This document shows positions 1-8,980 of a DNA stretch of 64,000 bases, piece after piece; within the stretch, counting starts at the first letter, position 1; each line of letters starts with the position of its first letter. Origin of the DNA: Mycobacteroides franklinii (GTDB taxonomy: Bacteria > Actinomycetota > Actinomycetes > Mycobacteriales > Mycobacteriaceae); contig NZ_MAFQ01000005.1 of assembly GCF_002013895.1 (NCBI RefSeq), positions 496,001-560,000 of the forward strand, written 5' to 3'. The notes below the pieces were generated by a model. That model was not told the origin of the DNA. It did not search any database and was given only the letters and a program-made list of their open reading frames with translations. A program made the translations under genes and the position numbers.

Positions 1-597
1 GCGATGGTGGCCGTGCAGATTTCCGGCCTTGTCAACGAGGTGGGAGCCAACTCGCTGGTGGGTTCGGTGACAGGTGTGGCTGTGCTCAGGCAGGGTGCGC
101 CGGTGACCGCGGGTCTATTGATGGGTGGCGCGGCGGCGGCGGCGATCGCATCGGACTTTGGGGCTCGGGCGATTCGCGAGGAGCTGGATGCGCTGCGGGC
201 GTTGGGGATTGATCCGGTGCGGCGGTTGGTGGTGCCGCGCTTCCTGGCATTGTTGCTGATCACCCCGATCTTGGTGGTGATTGTCATCGCGATGGGGGTG
301 GGCGCCGCGTTCCTCATTGCCACCCTGGTGAACGACGTGACGCCGGGTAGTTTCTGGCTGTCGTTTGGGTCGTTTGCGAAGTTGATTGATCTCTGGTTCA
401 CCATGGGGAAGGGCTTTCTTTTCGCAGCGATCGTGGCGGTGATTTCTGCCCAGCGCGGTATGGAAGCCAAGGGTGGACCGCGGGGTGTGGCCGATGCGGT
501 GAACGCATCGGTGGTGCTGAACGTCATTTCCATCATTGTTGTCAATCTTGCGGTGACCCAGCTGCAGACGATGTTCTTCCCGATGGCGGTGGCGTGA
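1..597 (+). CDS. yrbEA: YrbE/MlaE-family permease A subunit (5' truncated by window)
   Basis: This is the inner-membrane permease half-subunit of a Mce lipid importer. The frame is open from base 1, so the N-terminus lies outside the window; 198 residues are visible. Several hydrophobic segments are seen, and the charged loop with AIREELDALRALGIDP is the conserved cytoplasmic coupling region of the MlaE family, thought to contact the ATPase. The stop TGA shares a base with an ATG at 597 of the next permease, so the two are translationally coupled. Family identity is secure from the loop motif and from the mce genes that follow. Which of the several mycobacterial mce operons this is cannot be told from sequence alone. 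Confidence 0.93.
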   Translation, partial: AMVAVQISGLVNEVGANSLVGSVTGVAVLRQGAPVTAGLLMGGAAAAAIASDFGARAIREELDALRALGIDPVRRLVVPRFLALLLITPILVVIVIAMGVGAAFLIATLVNDVTPGSFWLSFGSFAKLIDLWFTMGKGFLFAAIVAVISAQRGMEAKGGPRGVADAVNASVVLNVISIIVVNLAVTQLQTMFFPMAVA

Positions 598-1466
598 TGA
601 CGACCAAGTCACATCGAAGCGCGGTTCCCTCAACATATTTCAGCACCGTGTCGAAGGCCATGAGATTTCTGCGCGAGCCGTTTCGGGCGACAGGGCAATG
701 GGCGGCGTTCATTGGGCAGACCTTTTGGCTGCTGCCCATCACGGTGCGCCGCTACCGGCGGGAAACGCTCCAGGTGATGAACAACCTGGCTTGGGGTCGA
801 GGATCGCTCATCGTCGACGGTGGTTCGATCAGTGTGTTGGCAATTCTGGGTGTCACGGTGGGGGCGATCGTCGCTATCGAGGCCTTCGCAACGCTGGACC
901 TCATTGGGTTGGGAGCACTGTCCTCAATTATCAGCGGATGGGGCAATGTTCGAGAAATGGCGCCGCTAGTGGCTGGGGTTGCCTTCGCTTCACAGGCTGG
1001 GTGCCGCATGACTGCCGAGATTGGCTCGATGCGGATTGCTGACGAGATTGATGCCACCGAGGCGATGGGCTTGCGGTCGATACCGTTCGTGGTCGGTACC
1101 AGACTCGTTGGCGGATTGATGTGCGTGATACCGGGATTCTTGCTGACCCTGGTAGTGAGCTTTCTGACATGCGGCATCGTGATCCGAACTTTCTATCATC
1201 AGCCGGAGGGCACCTATAACCACTATTTTGTTCAGTTTCTGACCCCCGCCGATATCGGAGCATCGCTGCTGAAGGCGACGGTGTATTGCACCGCGGTGAC
1301 GGTGATCCATTGCTATTACGGCTATTTCGCTTCCGGCGGGCCGGTGGGTGTCGGCGAGGCGTCGGGCCGCGCCATTCGATCCAGTCTGGTGACGATCATG
1401 GTTTTGGACTTGGCAACCACGATCATGCTGTGGGGCCTGCGGCCACAGTTCGTGTTCAGAGGGTAG
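597..1466 (+). CDS. yrbEB: YrbE/MlaE-family permease B subunit
   Basis: Second permease of the Mce importer, about 289 residues, the usual length for YrbEB. Five to six hydrophobic segments surround the coupling loop (GSMRIADEIDATEAMGLRSIPFVV), which parallels the EELDALRALGIDP loop of the A subunit. The ATG at 597 overlaps the preceding stop by one base (TGATG); a GTG at 594 in the same frame is an alternative start. The gene ends eight bases before the GTG of mceA. By family knowledge YrbEA and YrbEB form the transmembrane heterodimer that passes lipid from the Mce protein assembly into the cytoplasm. Confidence 0.93.
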   Translation: MTTKSHRSAVPSTYFSTVSKAMRFLREPFRATGQWAAFIGQTFWLLPITVRRYRRETLQVMNNLAWGRGSLIVDGGSISVLAILGVTVGAIVAIEAFATLDLIGLGALSSIISGWGNVREMAPLVAGVAFASQAGCRMTAEIGSMRIADEIDATEAMGLRSIPFVVGTRLVGGLMCVIPGFLLTLVVSFLTCGIVIRTFYHQPEGTYNHYFVQFLTPADIGASLLKATVYCTAVTVIHCYYGYFASGGPVGVGEASGRAIRSSLVTIMVLDLATTIMLWGLRPQFVFRG

Positions 1467-1473
1467 GAGAGCA

Positions 1474-2568
1474 GTGCTGTTATTCCGAATGTCGGCCGAA
1501 GCCGAGGCGCGCAGGCTGACCATCATTGGGCTGTCGGTGATGCTGTGCTTCGCCGTGGCAGCTCTGCTCATAGTCTTTAATCCATTTGCCGATAAACAAG
1601 TTAACCGACTTTCGGTCGTCATGGACATGCCCTACGTCGGGCAGGGAGTCTCCGTCGGTTCGCCGCTGGTGATGCACGGTGTGACCGTGGGAAAGGTGAC
1701 ATCGGTGGCGAGCCTCGCCAACGGCACGGTTCGGCTCAGTGCCGATCTCGAGTCCGCTCCCACCGCAGGGCTCACTGACACACTGGGAGTTGACTTCCGG
1801 CCAGCCAACTACTTTGGTGTCACCGGCATAAATCTGACTGCGGGGCAGGGCGGGCAACCGTTGCGCAATGGCACGCAGATCACCACGACACCGAGTGGAA
1901 ACTTCACACTCCAGGCGTTGCTGTCCCGTATGGGGGAGATCACCGGTGGGGTTGTGACACCTCAGCTGGTTGATGTGATGAACCGGGCCACGCAGTACAC
2001 CGATGGCCTCAACCCGTTGATAGAAACGATGGTCACCACTTCGGAGTCGGTGGCGGCGGTGCAGAGGGTCAGCACTGACCAACTGATGAGGAACGCCACC
2101 GGGATCAGCGTGGCGTTCCCCGGATTCGTCGATGCTGCGACAACTGCGGGATATGGCTTTAACCAAGGTTCTGGATTTGTGACGTTCAATGTGTCCGGAA
2201 AGGATGCCATGCCTGGACAAGATGTTGTCCCGGAGCCAGGACAACCACACACCGAGGATTTCTGGGAGAACCGGTCGCGGGCAACATTGGATGTGCTTGC
2301 GAACTCATTCTTTGGCGCTCTGGGCAAGGTGTTGTCTTCCCACACAAGTGATCTGCTTCCGGCAGTGAACCTGGTTCAGACCATCAGCGACACTGTCCCC
2401 GGACTGGTCACGCCGGTGGGCATCAACGACATGATGGGGGAATTGCGTTCTCGTTTTGAAAAACTGTACGGAGGGTCGCCGGAGCAGCGGGCACTGCAGG
2501 TGCACCTCGTGCTCGATCAGATTCCGGGTGTGCAGGCGCCGGTGCTGGCGATGGGGGGCATACCGTGA
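1474..2568 (+). CDS. mceA: MCE-family protein, MceA position
   Basis: First of six MCE-domain proteins (364 aa) that assemble as a periplasmic lipid conduit on the YrbE permease. A single N-terminal membrane anchor (about residues 17-37) precedes the MCE domain (about 45-125), in which the short SPLVMHGVTVGKV stretch is the recognisable signature. A long helical and low-complexity tail follows. The GTG start has an AGGAG-like ribosome site just upstream. The C-terminus is followed at once by mceB with a four-base GTGA overlap. Subunit letter is assigned by gene order only. Confidence 0.9.
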   Translation: MLLFRMSAEAEARRLTIIGLSVMLCFAVAALLIVFNPFADKQVNRLSVVMDMPYVGQGVSVGSPLVMHGVTVGKVTSVASLANGTVRLSADLESAPTAGLTDTLGVDFRPANYFGVTGINLTAGQGGQPLRNGTQITTTPSGNFTLQALLSRMGEITGGVVTPQLVDVMNRATQYTDGLNPLIETMVTTSESVAAVQRVSTDQLMRNATGISVAFPGFVDAATTAGYGFNQGSGFVTFNVSGKDAMPGQDVVPEPGQPHTEDFWENRSRATLDVLANSFFGALGKVLSSHTSDLLPAVNLVQTISDTVPGLVTPVGINDMMGELRSRFEKLYGGSPEQRALQVHLVLDQIPGVQAPVLAMGGIP

Positions 2569-3572
2569 TCAAGCCTAGAGCTGCGTTGTGGCGCTTTACG
2601 GCGGCCAGCGTGTTTGGCGTGCTGGTTCTTATATTGATAGTCAATGTGTTGCAGCAGCCGGTCGCTGCCGAAACACGTACCTACACAGCAGAGTTCACTG
2701 ATGTCTCGGGTCTGCATATCGACGCTGACGTCCGCGTCCGCGGGGTGCGGGTGGGCAAGGTCAAGGAGTTGCGGCTGGTGCGCCGGGCAGGCCAGAGCCT
2801 CGCGGAGGTCGATTTGAGCCTGGACAGGCGCTATACGGTGGTGTCGGCTACAAGGTTGGCGATCAAGTATCAGGCATTGACTGGGTTGCGCTACCTCGAT
2901 GTGTCCAATCCTGCTGAACAGGCATCCGGGAAGGATCCGGTGGCTCATATTCCGTTGAGCATGACGCAGCCGTCCTTCGATATCACAACACTGTTCAATG
3001 GTCTTCAGCCCGTTCTTGCGACCTTGAGCCCCAACGATATCGACACGTTCACCGAGAACGCTGCGTCGTTCTTTCAGGGTGACGGCGGAGGCCTGGGGCC
3101 GATGCTCGAGAGCATTCACAAGCTGACAGAGTTCGTCGCTGATCGCCAACAGGTGATCGCGACATTGATGAATAACCTGTCGGCGATCGCCGATGTTTTC
3201 GGCGGTCATTCCAAAGATCTTGTGCAAGTGTTGGAGTGGATGAACCGGCCGATCGATGCGGCCATCTCGGTGATGGACGAATTCCGGAAGTCGGAACTGT
3301 ATGGGCCCGGATTCACCGCCGCTGCGGTGCGGCTGCTGCACAACGCCGGTTTTGTGCCGGGCAAGGCAGACATGGACAAAGGCATCGACCGTGCGATCAC
3401 CGTGTTCGATGACAACAGTGATGCGTTCAAACGCGTGCCGGTGTTCTGGGACAACGTTGAACCTCCTGCTGAACCGGGGACGCCGCTGCCCTGTTCACGG
3501 GGGCGGGCGCAGTTGCCTCAATCCATGGACGTGTTACTCAATGGACAGCGGGTGATTCTGTGCAACCGATGA
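2565..3572 (+). CDS. mceB: MCE-family protein, MceB position
   Basis: Second MCE subunit, 335 aa. Residues about 12-30 form the membrane anchor; the MCE domain follows with VSGLHIDADVRVRGVRVGKV as its core signature, then a long alpha-helical region. The GTG start overlaps the mceA stop by four bases. Four cysteines are visible or nearly so only at the extreme C-terminal part (PCSRGR and ILCNR), a feature often seen in MceB-type proteins. The stop overlaps an ATG of mceC (ATGA). Function in lipid uptake is inferred from family. Confidence 0.9.
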   Translation: MIKPRAALWRFTAASVFGVLVLILIVNVLQQPVAAETRTYTAEFTDVSGLHIDADVRVRGVRVGKVKELRLVRRAGQSLAEVDLSLDRRYTVVSATRLAIKYQALTGLRYLDVSNPAEQASGKDPVAHIPLSMTQPSFDITTLFNGLQPVLATLSPNDIDTFTENAASFFQGDGGGLGPMLESIHKLTEFVADRQQVIATLMNNLSAIADVFGGHSKDLVQVLEWMNRPIDAAISVMDEFRKSELYGPGFTAAAVRLLHNAGFVPGKADMDKGIDRAITVFDDNSDAFKRVPVFWDNVEPPAEPGTPLPCSRGRAQLPQSMDVLLNGQRVILCNR

Positions 3573-4531
3573 AGATGCTCAGAAGTGAAATGTTCTGGGG
3601 TGTGGCGGTGCTGGCGCTGGTAGGTGCACTGGCACTTACAGCTGCTGCCGTCTATGTGCGGCCGCCCGGGCAGCGAGCAGTCGTCTTCTTCACGGACGAC
3701 GCCGCGGCGGTGAAGCCCGGCGACGGTGTGCGCATAGCTGGCATCACGATAGGAAAGGTGGAAAGCCTCGCGATCGAGCAGAATCAGGTGAAAGTTCGTG
3801 CAACCGTGGACGACGATGCATTCGTTGGAGACCAGTCGCAGATCCAGGTGCGGATGCTCACCGTGGTCGGGGGTTACTACGTGAACCTGGTGTCTCTTGG
3901 CGATAAACCCTTGGGATCGAGGGCCATACCGATAGAGCGGGTGACCATGCCCTACAACTTGATGAAAACGTTGGCTGACTCAACAAAGATCACTGAGCGC
4001 ATCAACGCGAAGCCGATCCGCGAATCGCTGGATCAGATTCAAGCCGGTCTTAACGGGACCAACGTGGACACCCTGACGGCTGCCATCGATGCGGGCAACG
4101 CGCTCACATCCACCATTGACAGACAACGCGGCCAGATCTCCCAGATCCTCAATCTCTCTGACGAATACATCGAATCGTTGGCGAACTATCGAGGCAAACT
4201 CAGAGAGCTCGTCTCGAAGATTTCGGTGTTCGAGCAGACTCTTGTTCTCTACGGCAAGGGATTCGCGGGTGCGCTCGGCGGCATGGGCGATATCGGTGAG
4301 GCATTCCTGGAGCCATTCGGCAAGTTCTGGGTGAACCACCGCGAGGAGTTCATCCAGCGGGTGCGTGAATGGCAGAACCGCGTCCGCCGGTGGGTGGACA
4401 ACAACAGCCGGCTAGTGCCCCGCCTGCGCAGCGTACGCAACAAGATCGAACGGGTCCTGGATGCGCAGAACGCCCGTCCGGAACTGCTCGCCACCGACCT
4501 GTGCATCCCGATGCCGGGGAGCCCCTGCTGA
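3569..4531 (+). CDS. mceC: MCE-family protein, MceC position
   Basis: Third MCE subunit, about 320 aa. I chose the ATG at 3569 because it forms an ATGA overlap with the mceB stop, the spacing used through most of this operon; a GTG at 3560 is in frame. The N-terminal anchor (GVAVLALVGALALTAAAVYV) is followed by an MCE domain with GDGVRIAGITIGKVESL. The second half is rich in charged helical residues and probably contributes to the needle-like barrel described for Mce assemblies. The stop shares one base with the mceD ATG. Confidence 0.9.
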   Translation: MKMLRSEMFWGVAVLALVGALALTAAAVYVRPPGQRAVVFFTDDAAAVKPGDGVRIAGITIGKVESLAIEQNQVKVRATVDDDAFVGDQSQIQVRMLTVVGGYYVNLVSLGDKPLGSRAIPIERVTMPYNLMKTLADSTKITERINAKPIRESLDQIQAGLNGTNVDTLTAAIDAGNALTSTIDRQRGQISQILNLSDEYIESLANYRGKLRELVSKISVFEQTLVLYGKGFAGALGGMGDIGEAFLEPFGKFWVNHREEFIQRVREWQNRVRRWVDNNSRLVPRLRSVRNKIERVLDAQNARPELLATDLCIPMPGSPC

Positions 4532-5646
4532 TGGCTACACGTATCGCTGACCGCATTCTTCGTTCCAGCATGACTGCCGTCATGGCCGCGACGGTGATGG
4601 GTATCGGTTCCTCCTGCGCGCCCGCGAGCCGCCCGGATGCCTCCTACTGTGCATTCGTGCCTGACACCGTCGGACTGTATGTCGGCAACCCGGTCACCCA
4701 GATGGGTTATCCCATTGGCAAGATCACGGAGATACAACCGGCCCCGACGCATGTCCGAGTTGACTTCTCGGTCACCGAGCAGCGCGAACTGCCCGACAGC
4801 GTCAAAGCGGTCATCCGATCGCCCACGATCCTGGCCGATCGGTCCCTCGAATTGGTGGGCAACTACTTCGATGGCCCACGGCTGGAACGGGGCGGGTGTA
4901 TCCCGCTGACTCGTTCGATGTCGCCGAAATCGCTGTCGGAGGTGATCGGGTCGGCGGACACCTTCCTCAATGCCATCAACTCCAGCGGATCGGCCAATGT
5001 CGCCGACACCATTCGTGGGCTGGACCGGTTGGCGCACAATAACGGCCGGCGTGCTGGAGATCTGCTGTCGGTGTCGTCGGCCCTGCTTGACAGCCCTGAT
5101 CAAGCAGTCAGCGATATTGGCTCCATCGTCCAGAACACCGCACAGCTCACCACTGCCTTGAAGGAAATGCGGGGGCCGATGAAAGAGATTCTTCATGACA
5201 TGCCGACCACTACCCCCGATCTGGTGAACGCCATCAATGGCGCTTCGCGACTTGCTGGTCCGTTTGGGTATGGAACGTTGGGCCCGTTGATTGAGACGGT
5301 TGCCGTGTTGGAGACCAGACTGGGGGACGAAACACAGATCACGTTGGATTCGGTGAGCGCCGCGGTCAGGAAGGTGGCCCCGCACGCGAACGCTCTGGCT
5401 GGTCTGTTCGACGGAGTGCCCTGGTGGATCAACGGTATGGCGAATCGTGACAACAACAAGCACTTCGATATTTTTAACATCGCGTATCGGCCACCTCTGT
5501 TCCGGGTCCCGACACACAACGGACTTGCCTTGTGCGGCATGATGAATGCATCGATGCCGGGCAGCTGCGCCGATGTGAACGGTCAGCCCTACGCGGTCGA
5601 TGTTGCGCTGCTGCAGTACGTGCTCCAGGAAGCGAGTCGCAGATGA
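4531..5646 (+). CDS. mceD: MCE-family protein, MceD position, possible lipoprotein
   Basis: Fourth MCE subunit, 371 aa from the ATG at 4531, which overlaps the mceC stop as TGATG; the frame is open further upstream but that stretch lies inside mceC. The basic N-terminus plus hydrophobic stretch ends in GIGSSCAPAS, a lipobox-like sequence whose cysteine could be lipidated. The MCE domain contains GLYVGNPVTQMGYPIGKITEI. MceD proteins are more usually membrane anchored, with MceE as the lipoprotein, so a lipobox here is noteworthy. The -3 residue is Gly rather than Leu/Val, so lipidation is uncertain. Confidence 0.88.
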   Translation: MATRIADRILRSSMTAVMAATVMGIGSSCAPASRPDASYCAFVPDTVGLYVGNPVTQMGYPIGKITEIQPAPTHVRVDFSVTEQRELPDSVKAVIRSPTILADRSLELVGNYFDGPRLERGGCIPLTRSMSPKSLSEVIGSADTFLNAINSSGSANVADTIRGLDRLAHNNGRRAGDLLSVSSALLDSPDQAVSDIGSIVQNTAQLTTALKEMRGPMKEILHDMPTTTPDLVNAINGASRLAGPFGYGTLGPLIETVAVLETRLGDETQITLDSVSAAVRKVAPHANALAGLFDGVPWWINGMANRDNNKHFDIFNIAYRPPLFRVPTHNGLALCGMMNASMPGSCADVNGQPYAVDVALLQYVLQEASRR

Positions 5647-6632
5647 ACCGCAGCATATTCCTGGCAGTGAGCGTCGCGATGGTCACGCTGGTTTCGTCAT
5701 GCGCCTCGATATCGGTGAACTCGCTGCCCCAACCTGGCCGCGGCTCCTCGGAGAGCTACGAGATTGTGCTCGAATTTGCGAATGTCCTGAACTTGCCCGA
5801 CCGCGCGAAGGTGGTCATGGACGGCACCGCGGTTGGCACTGTGACGCGCATAGATTTGAGAAACGATCATGTCGATGTCACGTCGCAGATCGATTCGTCG
5901 GTGTCAGTGCCGGCGAATGCGCGCGCCACGCTGCAGCAATCCACCGTGCTCGGAGACACCTATCTGTCCATGGAACGTCCGAGTGCGGCCGGTGTGGCGG
6001 CGGTGGGTGCTGGAGGCAGAATTCCTTTGGCGCAGACGACATCTCCACCTCAACTGGAGGACACGCTCGCCAACCTGGCCAACTTCGCGGGCAGCGGTGC
6101 GGTCCAGCGTGCGCAGAACACCATCATCGGCATCAACAACGTCACGCCAAGGAAACGAGAAGACTTGCGAGCCATGGTCAGTCAGGTCACAACCGATCTG
6201 TCGGACTTGTCCAACGGTATAAACACCGTCGACACGTGGCTTGACGGAGTATCGGGCACTGTGGACGTCGTGCATCGTAACCTTGACGTGTATCGGTATT
6301 GGTTCTCGCCGGCAGGTATGACGGGTTTCGACCGGGCGACCATCACTGGGGGCTACATCGGCACGGTATTGCCCTCGATTGGAAGCATCTACAGTGGCGG
6401 GTTCTGGTTGGTTCCGTTGCTCAACTCGCTCGCCGACGCGGTGGGCGCGGTGCAACAGACTAAATGGGATGTCGAAGCTGAGGCGCCCAAGTGGCGAAAA
6501 CTGTTCCTGGAGGACTTCTTTCCGGTGGACAAGAACCCGGCGATCAATATCACGTCCATCACCGGACCCGATGGCCGAGAAATGGTCAACAACGTGCAGG
6601 ACGTACTGCGGATCTTGGGAGCGACGCCATGA
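5643..6632 (+). CDS. mceE: MCE-family lipoprotein, MceE position
   Basis: Fifth MCE subunit, 329 aa from the ATG at 5643, four bases overlapping the mceD stop (ATGA). The signal sequence MNRSIFLAVSVAMVTLVSSC is a good lipoprotein signal with cysteine at residue 20, as expected for MceE (Lpr-type) proteins. The MCE domain carries FANVLNLPDRAKVVMDG and GTVTRIDLR. The rest is helical. It ends with an ATGA overlap to mceF. Its likely role is the lipid-anchored subunit of the Mce complex at the outer face of the inner membrane. Confidence 0.9.
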   Translation: MNRSIFLAVSVAMVTLVSSCASISVNSLPQPGRGSSESYEIVLEFANVLNLPDRAKVVMDGTAVGTVTRIDLRNDHVDVTSQIDSSVSVPANARATLQQSTVLGDTYLSMERPSAAGVAAVGAGGRIPLAQTTSPPQLEDTLANLANFAGSGAVQRAQNTIIGINNVTPRKREDLRAMVSQVTTDLSDLSNGINTVDTWLDGVSGTVDVVHRNLDVYRYWFSPAGMTGFDRATITGGYIGTVLPSIGSIYSGGFWLVPLLNSLADAVGAVQQTKWDVEAEAPKWRKLFLEDFFPVDKNPAINITSITGPDGREMVNNVQDVLRILGATP

Positions 6633-7585
6633 GGACGGCGAAGAATGTCTTATCGTTCGGGGCATTCGCGGCGATCATTGCGGTCGCTGCGGTATACATC
6701 GGATCCTTCGGTCTGCACGCTGGCCCGCCCGAGCACCGCATCAATCTCTCGATGGCAGTTCCCGATGTCAAAGGTCTTGTGGTCGGCTCGAGTGTTCTCT
6801 TGCGTGGTGTTCCGATCGGTAAGGTCACCGGCATCTCGGCATCGTTGAGCGATGCGAATATCCGCTTCTACGTGGACGCCGATCAGCGTGTCCCTGTCGA
6901 CAGTGATGTGCGGCTGGACAACCTGTCGGCCCTCGGGGAGACGTATGTCGGATTTCTGCCACGTACCGATCAGGGGCCGATGTTGACTGACGGCCAGCAC
7001 ATTGCAGCGGAATTGGTCATTGTGCCACCGTCGATTTCACAGTTGGCCACCACGGTGGTGCGGGTGCTCAACCAGATGGACCCCGGGCAGCTCAAACGGA
7101 TCCTCAACGAGGCTGATGCAGGTTTGCCCGACCCTGGGCAAGTGCTGCCGAACCTGTCGCGGGCAAGTCTGCTGTCGCGAAACATGGTGGCGGGCATGCA
7201 TGGAAAGGGGCGAGAAGTACTCGACAACTTCCAAGTTCTGCTGCAGAACGCAGGCTGGGTCGGACCTACACTTGCGGCGACGGATCAGCCGCTCAGGGAC
7301 GCTGGCCCCAACATATCCCACATCTTCATGGGAATGATGAACACCATCGCTTGGGATAATCCCAAAAATATCAAGCTCTTTGGAAATTTTCTGGTTCGTA
7401 TACAGAATTTCTTGGATACTAGAGGGCCTGATATCAAGGTCATCACGCAGGCTCTGTTGCCGCAATTCCAAGGTATCGGTGGCGCGTTGATGAACTTTGA
7501 CACCGCCCAAATTCTTTCGAACGCACTGTCTGGCATACCAGAGGAGGGCGCGATCACATTGCATGTCCGTATCCCCGATCGTTAG
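6629..7585 (+). CDS. mceF: MCE-family protein, MceF position
   Basis: Sixth and last MCE subunit, 318 aa. I use the ATG at 6629, which overlaps the mceE stop as ATGA; the frame is open further upstream but that part lies inside mceE. The N-terminal anchor (SFGAFAAIIAVAAVYIGSFGL) is followed by an MCE domain with VPDVKGLVVGSSVLLRGVPIGKV. It lacks the long proline-rich tail found in some MceF proteins, so it is relatively short. A 40-base gap with its own ribosome site separates it from the Mce-associated protein gene. Confidence 0.9.
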   Translation: MRTAKNVLSFGAFAAIIAVAAVYIGSFGLHAGPPEHRINLSMAVPDVKGLVVGSSVLLRGVPIGKVTGISASLSDANIRFYVDADQRVPVDSDVRLDNLSALGETYVGFLPRTDQGPMLTDGQHIAAELVIVPPSISQLATTVVRVLNQMDPGQLKRILNEADAGLPDPGQVLPNLSRASLLSRNMVAGMHGKGREVLDNFQVLLQNAGWVGPTLAATDQPLRDAGPNISHIFMGMMNTIAWDNPKNIKLFGNFLVRIQNFLDTRGPDIKVITQALLPQFQGIGGALMNFDTAQILSNALSGIPEEGAITLHVRIPDR

Positions 7586-7625
7586 GCCGGGGATGCGCCC
7601 TGATCACCTGTAGAGAGGAAATTCG

Positions 7626-8270
7626 ATGACTGCGATCGACACAGAAGACTTGGTTGAAGATGTGGTGGGTGACGACCACGGAGCGGCGTCCGGGAACGCC
7701 GACTCAAAGTCGAAATCCGGGGATTCGGATCGAGATTCGTCTAAGGCCCGCCGGCAGATGACATTCTCCCTGCGCACTGTGGTTGTGGCGGCGGTGATAT
7801 GTCTGTTGGCTGTTGCAGCCGGGGTGCTGGGATGGCTGTACGCGGATGCGCAGGGCCAGTTGGATACTGCGACCAGGCAAGCAGGCTACAGTGAGCGGGC
7901 CGAGGGCATCGCAGCCGATTACGCGGTGCATGCCGCGGAGATGGACTACCAGGATTTCAACGCGTGGAAAGTTAAGCTGGTCAAGGGTACGTCGCCGGAA
8001 CTGAAGGAGAAGCTGGGGAAGGCGGCCGACTCCATGGAACAGGTGCTGACCCCGATGCAGTGGAAATCGACAGCCAAACCACTGGCCACGAAGACCCGAT
8101 CGAACGCCGGTGGGGTCTATGTAGTCGACTCGTTCGTCAGCGTGTTGACGAAGACGATGCAAACCCCCGAGGGCCTGCAGTCGACCGCCACGTACAGCAT
8201 CACGATTGACAGCAATAACAACTGGCAGATCACCGACGTCGGCGGTATCGACTCCGCGTTGGGCAAGTAG
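7626..8270 (+). CDS. Mce-associated membrane protein (Mas-type)
   Basis: The 214-residue protein has an acidic, low-complexity cytoplasmic N-terminus (residues 1-45), one transmembrane helix (about 44-65, VVVAAVICLLAVAAGVLGWLYA) and an extracytoplasmic domain with an NTF2-like appearance. This is the standard layout of the Mas proteins encoded downstream of mceF, thought to stabilise the Mce complex. A GAGAGGA ribosome site precedes the ATG. It is two bases from a GTG upstream of the next gene, supporting co-transcription. Confidence 0.85.
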   Translation: MTAIDTEDLVEDVVGDDHGAASGNADSKSKSGDSDRDSSKARRQMTFSLRTVVVAAVICLLAVAAGVLGWLYADAQGQLDTATRQAGYSERAEGIAADYAVHAAEMDYQDFNAWKVKLVKGTSPELKEKLGKAADSMEQVLTPMQWKSTAKPLATKTRSNAGGVYVVDSFVSVLTKTMQTPEGLQSTATYSITIDSNNNWQITDVGGIDSALGK

Positions 8271-8293
8271 AGGTGCACAGCAGTGGAGATTCG

Positions 8294-8947
8294 ATGTTGA
8301 AGAAGCTGCGGCATAGTTCGCTTCGCCTTCATGGTGTCTTGGCGATGGCTGGCGCAGTCGCGTTTTTCATGTGCGCGTTGGCCGTAAGCGGCTCTGCGGG
8401 TGCAGATCCCGATGGTGACCGTGAGCCGTACGATCCGGTTGCACACTACGATCGCCCGCAACGACTCCCGGTGGTGGCGCCCTCGCCCAGCAACTGGCAG
8501 CCGATATCTCCTTTCCCGTATGACCAGCTGCGCCGCGAGGTCACCGACGCCGATATCAACGCTGAGCGGGAGATGTGCCAGTGGTACAACGCGCAATACA
8601 AGGACCTTAAGCGGCAGATCGAGGGGCTCAACGACCTTGTGATACGCAACAACGGCAACTTCGGTGCTGACGAAGTCCAGCAGAATACCGATATTGTCAC
8701 CGCCAATATCGACCAGTCACTGGACTTCTTGACCCCACGCGCGCAGGCGCTTACTCAAAGCAGCGACCGTGCCGGAGACATCTATTTCCCCATATACCAG
8801 GGCGATGCGTTCTTCGGTCTGTGGCAGCAGATGTCCAATGTCGGCAACGGCATCAAGGCCCGTCAGCCAACGTGGTTCACCGGGCCGTCGTATCAGCGGA
8901 TGCTGCACTGGGGAAGCAAGATTCACCGTTCGCACGTGTGCGGCTGA
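8294..8947 (+). CDS. Exported protein of unknown function, mce-linked
   Basis: Predicted 217-residue secreted protein. I chose the ATG at 8294 because GTGGAGA lies at the right distance; a GTG at 8273 is in frame. A signal peptide (hydrophobic core AMAGAVAFFMCALAVSGSAGA) ends near ADPDGD. The mature part begins with a proline-rich segment and is then mostly helical and polar, with a pair of cysteines (EMCQW and the extreme C-terminal HVCG) that could form a disulphide. I do not recognise a domain. Position suggests a periplasmic helper of the Mce importer. Confidence 0.75.
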   Translation: MLKKLRHSSLRLHGVLAMAGAVAFFMCALAVSGSAGADPDGDREPYDPVAHYDRPQRLPVVAPSPSNWQPISPFPYDQLRREVTDADINAEREMCQWYNAQYKDLKRQIEGLNDLVIRNNGNFGADEVQQNTDIVTANIDQSLDFLTPRAQALTQSSDRAGDIYFPIYQGDAFFGLWQQMSNVGNGIKARQPTWFTGPSYQRMLHWGSKIHRSHVCG

Positions 8948-8980
8948 GATCGCTGCCACCACAGAAAACGAGGAGATGAT

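Noticed and set aside
2517..3341. Minus-strand frame opposite mceB
   Set aside because: No ribosome site or domain; it overlaps a well supported gene.
4249..5517. Long minus-strand frame opposite mceC and mceD
   Set aside because: It mirrors coding sequence of mceC/mceD, is rich in Arg and His as GC-rich shadows are, and has no motif.
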